Assembly (NCBI GenBank): GCA_003344405.1
Contig: NOWV01000075.1
Location: 186,001-250,000, forward strand
Origin: Trichoplax sp. H2
Lineage: Eukaryota > Placozoa > Uniplacotomia > Trichoplacea
Length of the DNA: 64,000 nt
Direction of reading: 5' to 3'
Positions within the stretch are counted from its first letter, which is position 1; each line of letters opens with the position of its first letter. The position numbers and the translations under genes were made by a program. The notes under the pieces are model-generated. The model saw only the letters and a program-made list of their open reading frames with translations, was not told the origin of the DNA and did not search any database. Shown in pieces: positions 12,207-25,014 of the stretch.

Positions 12207-13615
12207 TAAAATTATACCTTAGTGTACATTAGACTACTAATTTCCGTGGCAGGAGTTACCTGTACTCAGTTATTTATGTCAATTATTACTGAAGCCTAAA
12301 TATTTTCAAATTGAAACAATTTATGTTATTACTATTTAGCCCTAATTAATACTACTGAAGTGGCAGTATTAGATATAGCAATGCTGACGCTAGGGTAGTT
12401 CCATAATTTATAAAAAGAGCAATGTTCTCTACACAGATACACGATAATAACGGTTACAGAACTTTGCATTGATCTCGGCCTCAAAAAGTGAAATATTTGT
12501 AATGAAGATAAATAACTTAAAGTCGTGTAATACCATTTTAAATTACAGATTGAAAAACTATGTATGATATAGAAAATTCGATTTGAGATATCTATAATTG
12601 AAATTGGTAGCAAATTATTTCTGAGTAATAAGTGATGTATCGATCATGTTGTTAATTTATGATTCTGAGGCACAACCTTTACCTTTAAAAATAATATTAC
12701 AGTCAAAACTTATCTTCTGATGTTACTCGTGTTAACGATCTGGTCGTCATTTGTACAATAAGATTAGTGTATCAAATCTGTTGCTATCCAGCAAAATACA
12801 GCATTCGAAATGGTACCTATACTGCTGGTGTGTTTGTAATTTTAATTGAATGTTTCTTGATTTCCCGCCTGATAGGTATTTGACAAGAGCATACAGTTTC
12901 TGCATGTGATTTTAATGACTTTTATTAAACACTTAAAAGAGCACCAAATTTCAATACACCGGTAAAGAGCAGAGATGCATTACCGGTAATTAATTGTAAT
13001 TGTATATTGGATTACATAATGTATATATACAGTATACATATATATATAGTGATAAAATATTCTAAGCTTCGAAAAGATATTCTATATTCGAGAATATGTG
13101 TTGCCGTAAACATTACCTTATTGATAATGAATAAAAAATGTGCTTTATTACTTTTATTCTAAAGCCTTTTATGGATCTATTATATTAATTAACTATATTG
13201 TTAAAGATACTTGGAAGATGGCAAGATTCAGTATTCGAAGTACAGTACCTATAATAATATACAGTATAGTGGCATATATATATGTATATATATACATATA
13301 ATAAATAAATCAGTTACCTTTGACTCCCTTGCGTAGTTATCTGGCAATCATGGCATGACTGTCGCCATTCCAAGACAGCTTACTTACAATAATTACATGA
13401 TATGTATGTATACTCACCATTTGTGAAGTATGACTTACTGTATCTTTATAAGTTATGACATCAATTCGATGAAATTTCATAGATTAGTTGACAACAGGTA
13501 TATTTGATGTATGTAATACAAGTTCATTTTCATACTATTAATACTCACACAATACTATACTGTATGCGATTTACATGCTATCTAAATCTTAGGCAAGATA
13601 TGTAAGCTAGTAACT
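12207..13615. other. Convergent intergenic gap (3' ends of the coiled-coil gene and POLB)
   Basis: No coding signal. It contains short AT microsatellites at about 13018-13050 and 13274-13304. GTAC motifs are nearly absent, unlike the 5' gaps. Confidence 0.6.
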
Positions 13616-16600
13616 TTAGAAGTTCCTTTTATGAGGTTCAACATATTCCATTTGAATGATATCGAAAATGTCCTCTTCGCAAGTAATCGGGATTGCTTCT
13701 CCATGTACACCTACGCATTACAGAAACGAAATAAATAAATATGTAAGTTTTATAATGGTAACGCATTAATATTCTTCACAATAGTTACAGTATTACACTA
13801 TGTAGTAGCAACATGCAAAATACAAGATCAGGTAAGAATGTTTGTTCAGTATTATTGCATACGCGTATATACAGTACATATATGTATTACAGACGACTAC
13901 TACAGAAATGTACGTTTTATCAAGTATGGTACAAACTGTAAACAACTACTACAAGTTACAAATTTACAGGTATGCATATGCTAGAAGTATTTTGAAACAA
14001 GTACCAACTAGCAAGCACAGTAATGGCAACTGTCAGCAGCGACATAGTGTTTACTTCTTACGACGCAGTTGTTCAATAAACTTACAGTATACGAGTATAT
14101 CTGTTATGATAATAAAAAATCCGAATTTAGTCGATCCTAAGATTGACTAGACCTTTAGTCAGTCCTAGGACTGTTTAGTTAATCTTAAGATTGACTAAAT
14201 TCAGGTTATGACCATTACTTATCTACATCACGCAAACTACAGTATGAATACTAATAACTAAAAGCAATGTCAAATTATAAGAGATAAGCTAAATTGCAGT
14301 TACATGACTCCAAAAATTATTCAATTAGTACTAGATGAAAGGTTATAAATGAACAAATCGAATTGAGATGGTTTTATACAGTAACCTCTACATCTGAGAA
14401 TCAAATAATTGGTAGTATCATACATTCGCTATAGATCATTACTAATACCTGTCGTTCCTATTGGTCTGCATTGGGTATAAGAGAAGCGGTAATGTAAAGG
14501 AGAAATGTTAGTATAATACACTTATTATAATTGCATGAGATAGGCACATAAACGCTACTATACTGTACGTCTACAGTACTGTACATCAGTTTACCTTATG
14601 CAATATTCATTTAGGGTAAATCCTTTTTCTATTGCAGTTTGTCGCATCCGCTTATTGAAGAGATCACTACCGGTAAAGTAGAGCAATCCACACAGGTACT
14701 GATCATAGCAGAGTAACCTAAAATGAGATAGAGATTGTTTCAGATAAAGGTAGATGTATAATCTAATCGGATACAATTAAAATTTTATTCATGACTAGTA
14801 GAGTTCTATAGCTAAATATTATAGCGCGAAGATATCGCCATATTACGATTTCTATATCTAGCCTTATATCGATCCTTCTATGAATGTTATCAGGGTTATC
14901 GTTGTCAGGTAATCTGCAGACACCCTTTGCGGTAGAGCAATGCAAAATATTTGAAATTAAGAAAAAAACTTTGGTAGATTATATTTTATTGTATCAGAAT
15001 CTATTAAAATCGAACAGACCATAAATTTTGTATTTCCTATAGAAATTGTATCTGTAATGACATGTGCATTTTCTAGCTTTTTAACGACTTGATGTAATAA
15101 AGATGCCTATTAGAAGAGAACTTAGTACTAATACATATACACTATACTATACAGACGCGACAATTAATTCGTGAACTTATACAGTATAAACGCTCTTCAC
15201 CTTATTGCCGATTTTTTTATCAGAAGTATAGGAAGGATGGGATAGCAGGAAGTCAATGTCACCACTACTTTCAGCACCTGCAATTAAAAATGACGCGTCT
15301 GGTACCAATCCTGTCTGACGATTATTATAGTATGAATGCGGCCGTATTACCTCTTCGATAGCTCCCACATACTTCAACCGTGTATGCTGTATCGACAGAA
15401 TGAATATTTTTCTTGATTATGGCCTACGTTAATGCAGGTAAAGATTCTTTAGTCACTTGACACAGAAGTACCGTATAGACTTGGAAGATACACAAAAAAT
15501 ATTTCAGCTAAATCTATGCTAGAATGATTCGATCAATACTGAACCTCGAATTCGGTAACCATTTTGCGAGGGATACGTTTCTCAAAATCATCGACATATC
15601 TAATTAGTAAAAACAAAAGAGCGATAAACGGTGTAGAAATTTATTTTACTAAATTTAGAATTACTACATTATATTGAAATTAAAAGTTGTACCGCAAGCC
15701 AATTTGCTGATGGTGATTTAAGAGGATTTGCTGTTTTCGCAAATCTACATTGAAATAAGGGTAAAGCCATGGTTTACCGAATTTGAGGAGAAGCTCTATT
15801 TTACGAAATGCTATTGAATTTAGTGTGTTAACCTTCGATGGATTTGATGCCTTTATCAAAAAACTTGCGTGCAGCAGCTGGCCTATGGATGATAACGATA
15901 CTACAGTAAGTATTATTATCGTAGTATCTATAATGGCTAGAAAAAATCGCTGTGTAAATTCTATCTACGGTATTTTACTATTCATCTACTGGGTCATACC
16001 CAATGCCAGTTACCCGGGTCAATTCATTGATAGCAACAGTTGTATCATCAGCTCTTATCTACAGTATAAGTATATAAGCGATGCATAAATGTAAATTTAT
16101 TTTATTAAAGTTATTGAAAATATTTATTGAGTTACATTACCTATTACAGTGCTAGTTGTTTTATTCTGTAATGGCTTTATATCACTTTGGTTAATGTACT
16201 GTACAACTTCATTATGATTATTGTAACATATAGTACAATCATTTCAATCCATTATCACCTTATTAAGTTTTTTCAACGATCCAGTGTTGATAAATTCTTC
16301 AATTTTTTGAGCAATTTTCTCGCCAATACCTTCCTGAAATATTATCATAGTATTTACGATAAGAGTATATAACTGTATTCAATTAATTTTGAAAAGTACT
16401 GTTAGAATCGGGAACAGTGAATGATATGTATGTTTAGTATTGCTTTACAAATGTTAACGTTTTGGATACATTAAAGAGTTGGGATTAAAAGATACTCATT
16501 ACTATACATAAGTATTGCTTGATAATTTGCATTATGGCCATACCAATTTTTTGGCTTGTGCACCGCTAGTTATTCTTTGGGGATGCTTCGCAAGAACATT

Positions 16601-17089
16601 GGCGGCTTTCCTGATTTAAATTTATTGAAAGTGAATAACGAAAATTATTTATGTGATTATGGTTAGTACATACTTTCAGTCCACTTTAACGCTATTGAGT
16701 AGTGTTACAGTAGTTCGGTCTTGCATGATATAGAGAACTACTGGAAGAGTCAAACTGATTCCGGTATTAACAATCACTTCTCTTATCGTAATCCATTATA
16801 TAATATATATTTATAAATTTTCAATACAGCATCCATTGGATTGTAATGGATACATATGGGTAGATATTGCACTAATGTACAGTACATTTGAATTCTATTA
16901 ACTTATTTATTACTTTAGGAGGATGATGAAAATAATTCAAGTAATGCAATTCCCTTAGGAAGCGTTCTTTGCGAGAATCCTGGTAATAACAAATGCAATA
17001 TAATACGGTGTTCAAAGATGACAGTGCTTACCTGTAGGCGGAAAATTTATGCATTTGGCGATTAACATTTTTTTCATAGTCAGCTAATT
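13616..17089 (-). CDS. POLB: DNA polymerase beta (base excision repair), first coding exon not located
   Basis: Fourteen in-frame exons: 17032-17089, 16544-16610, 16259-16333, 16000-16058, 15833-15882, 15693-15744, 15545-15599, 15351-15423, 15201-15277, 15020-15106, 14863-14924, 14595-14717, 14449-14465 and 13616-13710. They give about 316 residues; the human enzyme has 335, so only about 20 N-terminal residues are missing. POLB fills short gaps in base excision repair and removes the 5' deoxyribose phosphate. Seen: the lyase domain ([11 protein letters not shown], with the Schiff-base lysine), the helix-hairpin-helix ([15 protein letters not shown]), the palm aspartates in GDID and RRIDIR, the dNTP-binding block [13 protein letters not shown], and the C-terminus ([15 protein letters not shown]). 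One exon is only 17 bases. The intron after 14863 appears to use a GC donor. POLB is divergent from ZDHHC6. Confidence 0.95.
14123..14202. repeat. Nested inverted repeat in a POLB intron
   Basis: About 80 bp with terminal GAATTTAGTC/GACTAAATTC and three degenerate internal copies of a TTTAGTCAATCTTAAG-like unit in alternating orientation. It can fold on itself along its whole length. It resembles a small foldback or MITE-type insertion. Confidence 0.6.
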
Positions 17090-18273
17090 CTATAATTATA
17101 TAATAAAAATTTATAGAAACGTTGTAGTTCATTCATATATAAGATGATTGACTTTATCAACAAAATTATTAGACAGTGAATTACACCAATATTGTCTGGA
17201 ATTGAAAACAGTTTATATTAATGTGTATTGCATTTGATAACCCTATTTTGAAATTTACGTAACGCGGTATTAATGACTCGCTGAATAAGTTGGTTTAAGT
17301 GGAGCAGACTAGTATGATCCATGTAAAATAATCATTGATTTAACGAAAAGGTAAGAGTTATTTACTACAGAATGGAGTCTATACTAATTACTGTACCGAT
17401 TTGATCAACATGTATGACTCTACTAAAGGGTGCAGTCTAATATGGACAAGCTAAAAAAATTCTGGCATGATTAACTCGAGTACTAAGCATATGATCAAAG
17501 TAAAAAAGTTAACATCATTTGAACGAACTTGTTCATAAATCAACAACGATTATTCTACCGATCCATGTGCGTTTCCTATTTACTGTACTGCACCATAACA
17601 TAACTTGAGAATGGAGTCCCTTTTTTAAGCTAACATTACAAATCTAATAGCCCTTTTTCCTTGATCGATGTACACTAAACATATCGATAGGCGTATAACC
17701 ATTTTCATTCCTTTACTTTAATCCATACAGTAATAGCAATCGATTGGCAATTCGATACCGGATGATATTTATACGTGTATCATTCATTTATCCAATACAT
17801 TTCCTACCTTAACGTCAATTACTTTTACCGTAGTCCTTACTCAACTTTAAAACTACGAGTATAGGACGTATAGTCTCATACTCCTTCGTCATGTATCCTA
17901 TTTCGTGTAAGTTAGTATTACCTATTAAGAAATCGCAAAATTCGGCATTAACATTATTTGTTGGAGCTTTCCTTTTGGCTGATGACATGTTGCAATTTCG
18001 TTGGTCGGTTTTACTTCACTCAACTACTATAGGAGCTGTTAGCTGCACGTCTTATAATGTTTCAATATTGCTCTATTAACAGTCTTATTGATTATTTCTG
18101 TTTATGACGTGATGACAGCTGATAGAAGCCGTAGGGTTTCGACTCAAAGCATCGGGAACAGTCCCTACTGTGTATATATACAGTCTACAGGATAAGAACT
18201 CGTCATGGCGTAGTCTTATTGATTCTAGATCATGTTAGAACATATCTATCACTTGAACAATACAACTTGAATG

Positions 18274-18776
18274 TGATGATTATTTATAGCAAGAGAATAA
18301 CGTCGGAATAACTTAAGCAATTTGCCCCTCCTCCTGTTCTATTTTAAAATACACTCTACTAAATTTATCTGTTAATATCTACTTATAGATCGATAGATGG
18401 CATACTGAGTTATTTGATAGGATATATATTGATTTACTATGATGATTATTTATAGTAAGAGAATAACGTCGGAACGACTTAAGCAATTTGCCCCTCCTCC
18501 TGTTCTATTTTAAAATACACTCTACTAAATTTATCTGTTAATATCTACTTATGGATAGATAGATGAGATACTGGGTTATTAGATACGATATCTATCTATT
18601 TACTATGATGATTATTTATAGCAAGAGAATAATGTCGGAACGACTTAATCCTTTTGCCCCTCCTCCTGCTCTATTTTAAAATACACTCCACTAAATGTAT
18701 CTGTTCATATCTACAGCACTTATCGATAGATAGATGAGATACTGTGTTATTTGATAGGATATATATCTATTTACTA
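18274..18776 (+). repeat. Three tandem copies of a 166-bp unit
   Basis: Copies begin at 18274, 18440 and 18606 with TGATGATTATTTATAG. Each carries AAGAGAATAA-GTCGGAA, a GCCCCTCCTCCTG block and a GATAGATAG-type tail. The spacing is exactly 166 bp between starts. The copies differ by scattered substitutions and a few small insertions (for example GCACTT in copy 3). No reading frame is shared across copies. Confidence 0.9.
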
Positions 18777-19425
18777 AGAAGCGAATCACTAGTTTTATCA
18801 CTTTTATGTAGAGAGCAAAAATCAATCAATCCGTACAGTAGTAAATAAGCTGAACTAGATAGCATTGTAGCGGATACAGTAAAGAACACCAGTGTAGCTG
18901 GCAAGGAATACAATACTACATTCTAATCTGATACTGGTCAGTAGAGTATGGTACAAGGGGGAAAATAAGTTACTGTCATGGACTACTAGGAGTAATTGAG
19001 TAATCCATGGCAGGCCCTTCGATTAAGTATGCTGGTTTATTAGTCTATGGTAATGTACAGAGGGATTATTTGGATTCTTTTCGATGGCAAGATTGTGGTG
19101 AAAATACAGTATAAGAATAGAATTTATCGAAATTGCCTCGTAAAACATCTACACCGACATTGCACCCAGTTTAGGCTTAATTTAATGTATATGATAAACA
19201 AAATTATTTCTGATTTTGCCATCTAATTAATTAATTCAATAAACTAATTTTCACAGTAGAAGACTACTAGAAAAGGAAATTGCTATCACACTGGATACTG
19301 TGTACAGTACTGGTTAGGACAGATATTTCAGACACATATCATCAAAATACTGTTTCAAACACATGCATTCGTTATTACTTCAATATGTAGATGCTGGATT
19401 CAGCAATAAGCGTAATTTTAAGCGG

Positions 19426-19515
19426 TAAGTAACTATTTTTGGACATTTTGCCATATCTTCAAAAATCCGTCCACCTAAAGGAAAGTTTGCATTCCAGGTC
19501 TTCTTCACTATCAGG
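19426..19515 (+). repeat. Dispersed CCGTCC element, copy C
   Basis: Starts TAAGTAACTATTTT, continues with a CATTTTG-CCATAT block, AAAATCCGTCC, AAAGTTTGCATTCCAGGTCTT. It is the closest relative of copy D, 239 bp to the right. Confidence 0.6.
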
Positions 19516-19664
19516 ACTATAGTATTATCCTGAACCAGTTTTGCTTTAAAGTAGTTCTATAAAATTATAAATGTTGAATGACATGGATTAGACTAACGCA
19601 CTTAATCCTAAATAAGGATCAATTACTAAGAGTGACTTAGAATAGAGACACAGAAGATCCAAAC

Positions 19665-19745
19665 TAAGTAACTATTTTGCGCCATTTTGTCCCATCTGAA
19701 AAATCTGTCCATCCGAGGAGAGTTTCCAGTCCAGGTCTTGACTAT
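19665..19745 (+). repeat. Dispersed CCGTCC element, copy D
   Basis: Starts TAAGTAACTATTTTG, then a CCATTTTGTCCCATCT block, AAAATCTGTCC and GAGGAGAGTTTCCAG. It runs directly into a GTAC array at about 19755. Confidence 0.6.
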
Positions 19746-19754
19746 CACAACTCC

Positions 19755-19868
19755 AGTACGGTACAGTGTACAGTACTGGACTGCACTGTAGCGGTACAAT
19801 CCAGTTCTAGCCAGGCCATAGAAAATGCAGGCTCGAGTCACGGCCAACTACAGTACTGTGCACTGTAA
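19755..19868. repeat. Short GTAC-palindrome array upstream of ZDHHC6
   Basis: GTACGGTACAGTGTACAGTA and ACAGTACTGTGCACTGT units, ending about 270 bp before the ZDHHC6 start codon. Confidence 0.65.
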
Positions 19869-20139
19869 GCAACTGGCTATGGACTGGAATTAGTCATTCA
19901 TACTACAGTATAGTAAAATGGTGAAGAATGGAATCTGCGGCTTTGTGCTCCACAGCTGCAGACCAAGTGGCAAGTTTGCATCTATTGCAGGTTCCTTTGC
20001 AGTCAGCACAGGTTGAAGACAGATTTACTTACAGACAACTTGATCATTCATCCACCATATGCGTGCAGTCGATCATTTGCGCTAAGATTAGAAACACAGC
20101 GATCAAGCGTGGACTCTCTTCGAAAATTGGCCTATCCAA

Positions 20140-23100
20140 ATGAACAACTGGCGTACTGTTTGCCATTGGGGACCGTTAATTGCGATTTCGGTGATCTTGG
20201 CTATTACCAGTTCTACGATCTATTGCAGTTTATTATGGTGGCCCATTCATACCCAAGGTGGAATTATTAATTTAACGCTATTTCTATCATGGGTTGTAGC
20301 AACATTTTATAATTTCTTTCGAGCGATTCATTTGGGCCCTGGCTATGTACCAGAAGGTTGGCGACCGGTAAGAAAGTAGATGATGTCATGCCTATTTTAT
20401 GCACGTCGTAATGGCGTCCTCACCTTATTGTCTATCAAATTACCATAGCTGATGTCATGCTATAGGAATACACCAGTCTTGAAGTCATCAGCATGGATTA
20501 ATGAGAATCAGAGTACTCTAAAATAACATCTGCTAATCCTATTGTAGAACGAATGGCTTTTAGTAGTAGCTGATGGGGTTGTCGTGTATTCGCCATAGCA
20601 TCCAATTGCTCTAATACGACTGCAGGCGTAGGTGCAATTGTGCATATCAGTCATTCATACGCTTCTTGCCTGTGGTCAATGTCTTCTAGATGATCATCAT
20701 GTTCACCATACACTTGAAATTAAACTGGATTTCACTTGAGCTGCCATTTTAACGATGCTAGTGGCTATAATGGATATTGATAGGATGAGCACATCGTCAG
20801 CTGCTCAATTCATACTCGTAATGCATGTGTTCTCTTTTCGACGCGTATCAGCGTATGGTTAATAAAAAATAAATAAACGTAACACAACACAACAAATAAG
20901 TGACAAGAACAAGCTGTAGTAAATCTGGTTAGCATCAACGTACTTATCATTACTCAGAAAAAGGCTCCTTTATAGGGAAGTGAATTAATAATTAATTACT
21001 GTTTGACTAGCACCTCTAGGATATTGACTTCAACTATATCTTCTCAGAGTAGAATCGTCGTAATAGATGCATACGCAACTGTAGAATTGATTCGTTCGCG
21101 TATACTCAAAATTTCTTATCTGTAATATGGTTCAATGAATCAATGCTGTATACAAGGTCTCATCGATACTGTGTGGTAATACGTTCATAAGCATGATATG
21201 AAAAATTTAGTTAATATGGAATCTGCTATTTAAATGCAATATCAACAACAAGCTTTCGCAGCTAATTGTAATCATTTGTTATTAGAGAACTAAGTGCTTC
21301 CTAACCACAAGCTTGTAATGATGTAATGTTGACTTAATCCACTTTACTCTAAATTACTTTTGTCATCGTCGAACTGAGATGTTTTCATAAGAATGCTTAC
21401 TCGCATATCATGGCACTATGTCAGCCATAAATGAATCAAACCAGCCGGCAAGATTTTTAACTTCAATTTAATATTTTGACTAGCATTATATTCGTATAGT
21501 TAATTATAATTATTAACCGAAAACGATTATAAAGTTTACGCTCGATTGCAAATATGACTGTTAAATTTGATGATAACTTATAAATAAGCTCGATTGTTAC
21601 CTTTATTGCTACATGATTAGATACTCTACTTACACCTGTACTAACTGTCATTTTTGTGATGTTGACAGGGGAAAAAATCAAATGAGAAATTTTTGCAATA
21701 TTGCAAAATTTGTCTTTCCTTCAAAGTACCACGATCCCATCACTGCCGAAGATGTAATCGGTAAGATTGTAAATAGCATTTTGATCGCCGTCAATAGATT
21801 GAAATTAGGATACTAATCATAAATATTAGTTATAAACATTACTTGCATAGAATATAGCATAAACGACATAATCCATTATTATAAGCGACAAAAATCATTA
21901 TCTTCCGCTAGGTGCGTTATGAAAATGGATCATCATTGTCCCTGGATTAACGGTTGCGTTGGCCATTTTAATCACAAAAATTTTACCCTCTTTCTCTTCT
22001 TTGCACCATGCGGTTGTATACAGTCAACTTTTATCTTGATTGCATACTTTATCCATTTTATCAGAACGGTAAATCTTAAGTACCCCGCATACCCATATCT
22101 ATATATAAATGTTAAACTACTTAGAAAAGAAGAATGACTGCAATTCTCGTTGTAGAATAATTACAATTCAGGATTTTGCTCGTTGCGCACATTATCACTC
22201 ACAATGATTGCTATTGTATCTGTTGCATAATGTACTCGTACACATAGATACCATTTACATCATTATTGTGGCATACTAATACAGTAATCATACAATTTTA
22301 GTTGATATTGTACAAGACAATTTCTTTCAAATTGTAGTCCAGATAGTTAATCTTTTTATGTCCTAACTCGTAACTAACTCAATACAGTACTGCATATATA
22401 TGCTAGTGTACCAAAGGTGATGTCGTAATACTTGCTTTAAAGAGAATAATATGTATTCTTCATCAACACGTTGGTATTTAATTGTATTTTAGGGAGGTGT
22501 AGCCTATTATATCAACAACGATGACTATTTTAATGTATTTGGAGTAATCTTTGCTATGGTCACAGTCGGTTTGTCCATTGGAGTTATTTTAGCAGTAGGA
22601 ATGCTACTTTATATACAGCTTAAATCTATAATCAGAAATGAAACTGGAGTAGAAAATTGGATTAGAGATAAGGTAACATTGATGTGATCCAATCAGTGGT
22701 TGATATTCTGTAATTGCTTTCTAACTCCTTCCGCAATGCGTAAATGTGCTTAAAACTGATATAATGAATTACACTTTCTATCTTTGCCCTAGGCTAATTA
22801 TCGGAGAAGCAAAGATGAAAAATGGTTATATCCGTATCACTTAGGATACTGGAGGAACATCTTAGAGGTTTAAAATTACAACCTGCCTTACTTTATTCTT
22901 ACAACTACTATTTAAATTTAACAAATAAATTGGACAATTGGCATAATGATGATGTTTTAGTGACTATATATACGCTGTGTACTATTAGGTATGTAATGGA
23001 TGCAGTGAGCCTAAAGGCGATGGAATAGTTTGGACTGTCAGAGAAGGCTGTAATCAATATACGATGACCGTTAGTAGTAAAATTTACTAAAATACGCGTA

Positions 23101-23873
23101 AATAAATCAACAGTTATGATAACTACCTTAATCAAATTATTTTTCCATAAATCAGATAGAGCAACTTGAACAGAAGCTCGAAAAGAGAGACAGAACGGTA
23201 TTAATTAGAGATAACATTTCTGAAATATTGAAATAAAATACTATATAGTTACTGACCATGACGTCCATTGCTGAAGTACGGTACTATTAAGGTTTTGCTT
23301 ACAGAATACATTGCAATTTAATATTAGGTATCGTACGTTGCTGTAAGAAAGTACAATGGCAGTTTCATTGCCTGGAGGCACGGAATTCGAGTATGTTGTT
23401 CATTACCTATAAATGATGATCCAAGAATTCCTATAAGTGTTGGCGATAAAATTATGATCACGAGGGCCACAAAGTAAGCTTTTCTTGCAATTAACGTAAA
23501 TTTACGATTAGCTACAAGTATGCTTTCGCTGGACGTATGACTTGCCGCATATTATCACTTGTATGTGCAATTGTATTTACAGATTACTCAATTTTGCAAA
23601 TACACTTATTTATGATATAGGCGATGGCTTTATGGAAATAAAGTGCTAGATAAAAGTACTGATGGTAAGTTATGATCAAAAGTTAATGTAATACTTTGCT
23701 AGAAGGATTAAAATTGAAACATATTTTCTCTGTAACGGGATTATTTACTTAATCTACAAAATTTTTATATATTGATATACAACGCAGCTGAAGGCCGAGA
23801 AATAAGGGTTAGAGGCTGGTTTCCAAGACATTGTGCCGAACGTGAAGAAGATACCATGAAGAAGAACGAATAG
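20140..23873 (+). CDS. ZDHHC6: Palmitoyltransferase ZDHHC6 (DHHC plus SH3 domain)
   Basis: Ten exons: 20140-20367, 21669-21760, 21912-22068, 22493-22672, 22793-22867, 22989-23069, 23156-23197, 23328-23473, 23621-23664 and 23788-23873 give 376 residues (human 413). The enzyme S-acylates cysteines of ER proteins. Seen: an N-terminal CHWGP followed by two membrane spans; the Cys-rich domain from YCKIC to the catalytic DHHC at 113-116 (C116); two further spans ending in [15 protein letters not shown]; then a C-terminal SH3-like domain. The C308-C309 pair aligns with the human Cys pair that ZDHHC16 palmitoylates. A third regulatory Cys of the human SH3 domain is not evident. The C-terminus is KKNE, a dilysine ER-retrieval signal like the human KKNR. 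The ATG at 20140 is the only in-frame Met after the last upstream stop. The long first intron (1.3 kb) is unusual for the locus. Confidence 0.96.
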
Positions 23874-25014
23874 ATATTTATGATTATGCCTTTAAGTGAT
23901 TATCTTGCAACATATAATACCGATACGAAAATTTCACTGTTAGTTTTCTTATTAAAATCACTATGACTATTTAATCGGATTTTGTTATGAAACTGCCTAG
24001 CTGTTTCTTTGTTGTATATATTCATTATACATTACAGGCAATGTGGTGTTGTCGATTTTTTTCTTGAATTGCTTGACTACGAATAGATTATAACCTTTAA
24101 CTGAATGTAGTACATTAATTATACATACTTATTTAAATTTCGTTACTTGATTTATACCAAATTAGACTTATCACAGACGCATATTGTCGCACGGTGATTG
24201 ATAGAATTATCTCTGAACGCTTTCGTTTACATTATAGCAATGCAAGATATGCTGATAATTATTTCTTTCTGTAAAAGTCAGCGCATTTATTCACATAGAA
24301 AATTAAAACTTTGAGAAGTTTATTATTTTATTACCAGTATACCTTTTATGATTTGTATCACGGTAGTATATTAAGCTATGAATTGTTATGCTTACACTAA
24401 AAGATATCAAAATATACACGAAGTATCGACTCATCGAGGAGATTACATTATTAACCAATATCATTAAGTACAGCTGTCTTGTGATTAATTGCACGATGTA
24501 GCAATAGAGGAATATTTATATACCCCTCTATTGGTCCTTGCAACTAATCTGGCACTATACGGTAGTATTAATTAATGAACAATCTACCCATAAATTATAA
24601 CTTTACTCATCAATATAGCTACCATTATTATTTTCGTACGAATTCTTATGAAATTGTATGTCCTAAGATCTAACTATAAATGAGTACTGTATGGACTTCG
24701 TCACAACCTGACATTCATATACCGTTACGATGGAGAGAATTCCTATATTGTTAATTATTACTCGATTATAATTGCACTATGTATTAAATGTATATATATA
24801 TTTATATATATATAGAGAGAGAGAGAAATATATATATATTTATAGATGTAAAGAGAGAGATAGTTTAGTATGATTTAAGTGATAGAGGATACCAAGGTTT
24901 GTGTTCATCGTCAGAAAATGTTGAACGTAATCAGTTTACAAAGACAGTAATGAACTAACAATAATATCGGTATAGTAACGACATAGATTTAGGATAAATT
25001 CATTATTAATTCCT
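23874..25014. other. Convergent gap between ZDHHC6 and the EF-hand gene
   Basis: Non-coding, very AT-rich. A mixed TA/GA microsatellite lies at about 24790-24843. No GTAC array is present. Confidence 0.6.
24790..24843. repeat. TA/GA microsatellite
   Basis: Runs of TA, then GAGAGAGA, then TA again. A second short AGAGAGAGAT run follows at about 24851. Confidence 0.85.

Larger units (their letters stand above)
17090..20139. other. Divergent intergenic gap between POLB and ZDHHC6
   Basis: It should hold the first POLB exon, both promoters and untranslated leaders; none can be fixed by eye. It contains a three-copy tandem repeat (18274-18776), two dispersed CCGTCC elements and a GTAC array (about 19738-19868). 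Confidence 0.5.

Noticed and set aside
14763-14945. POLB exon extended past 14863 to read [11 protein letters not shown]
   Set aside because: It breaks the conserved link from RIDIRL to DQY and leaves no in-phase GT donor.
17161-18100. Candidate first exon of POLB
   Set aside because: I tried several ATG or donor combinations. None gave a start of about 20 residues ending in the required phase with similarity to known N-termini.
18274-18776. CRISPR array
   Set aside because: The units are 166 bp, directly adjoining and without unique spacers, in a eukaryotic genome.
20368-20379. ZDHHC6 ending VRK after exon 1
   Set aside because: This reads through the GTAAG donor at 20368; the Cys-rich domain continues in the exon at 21669.
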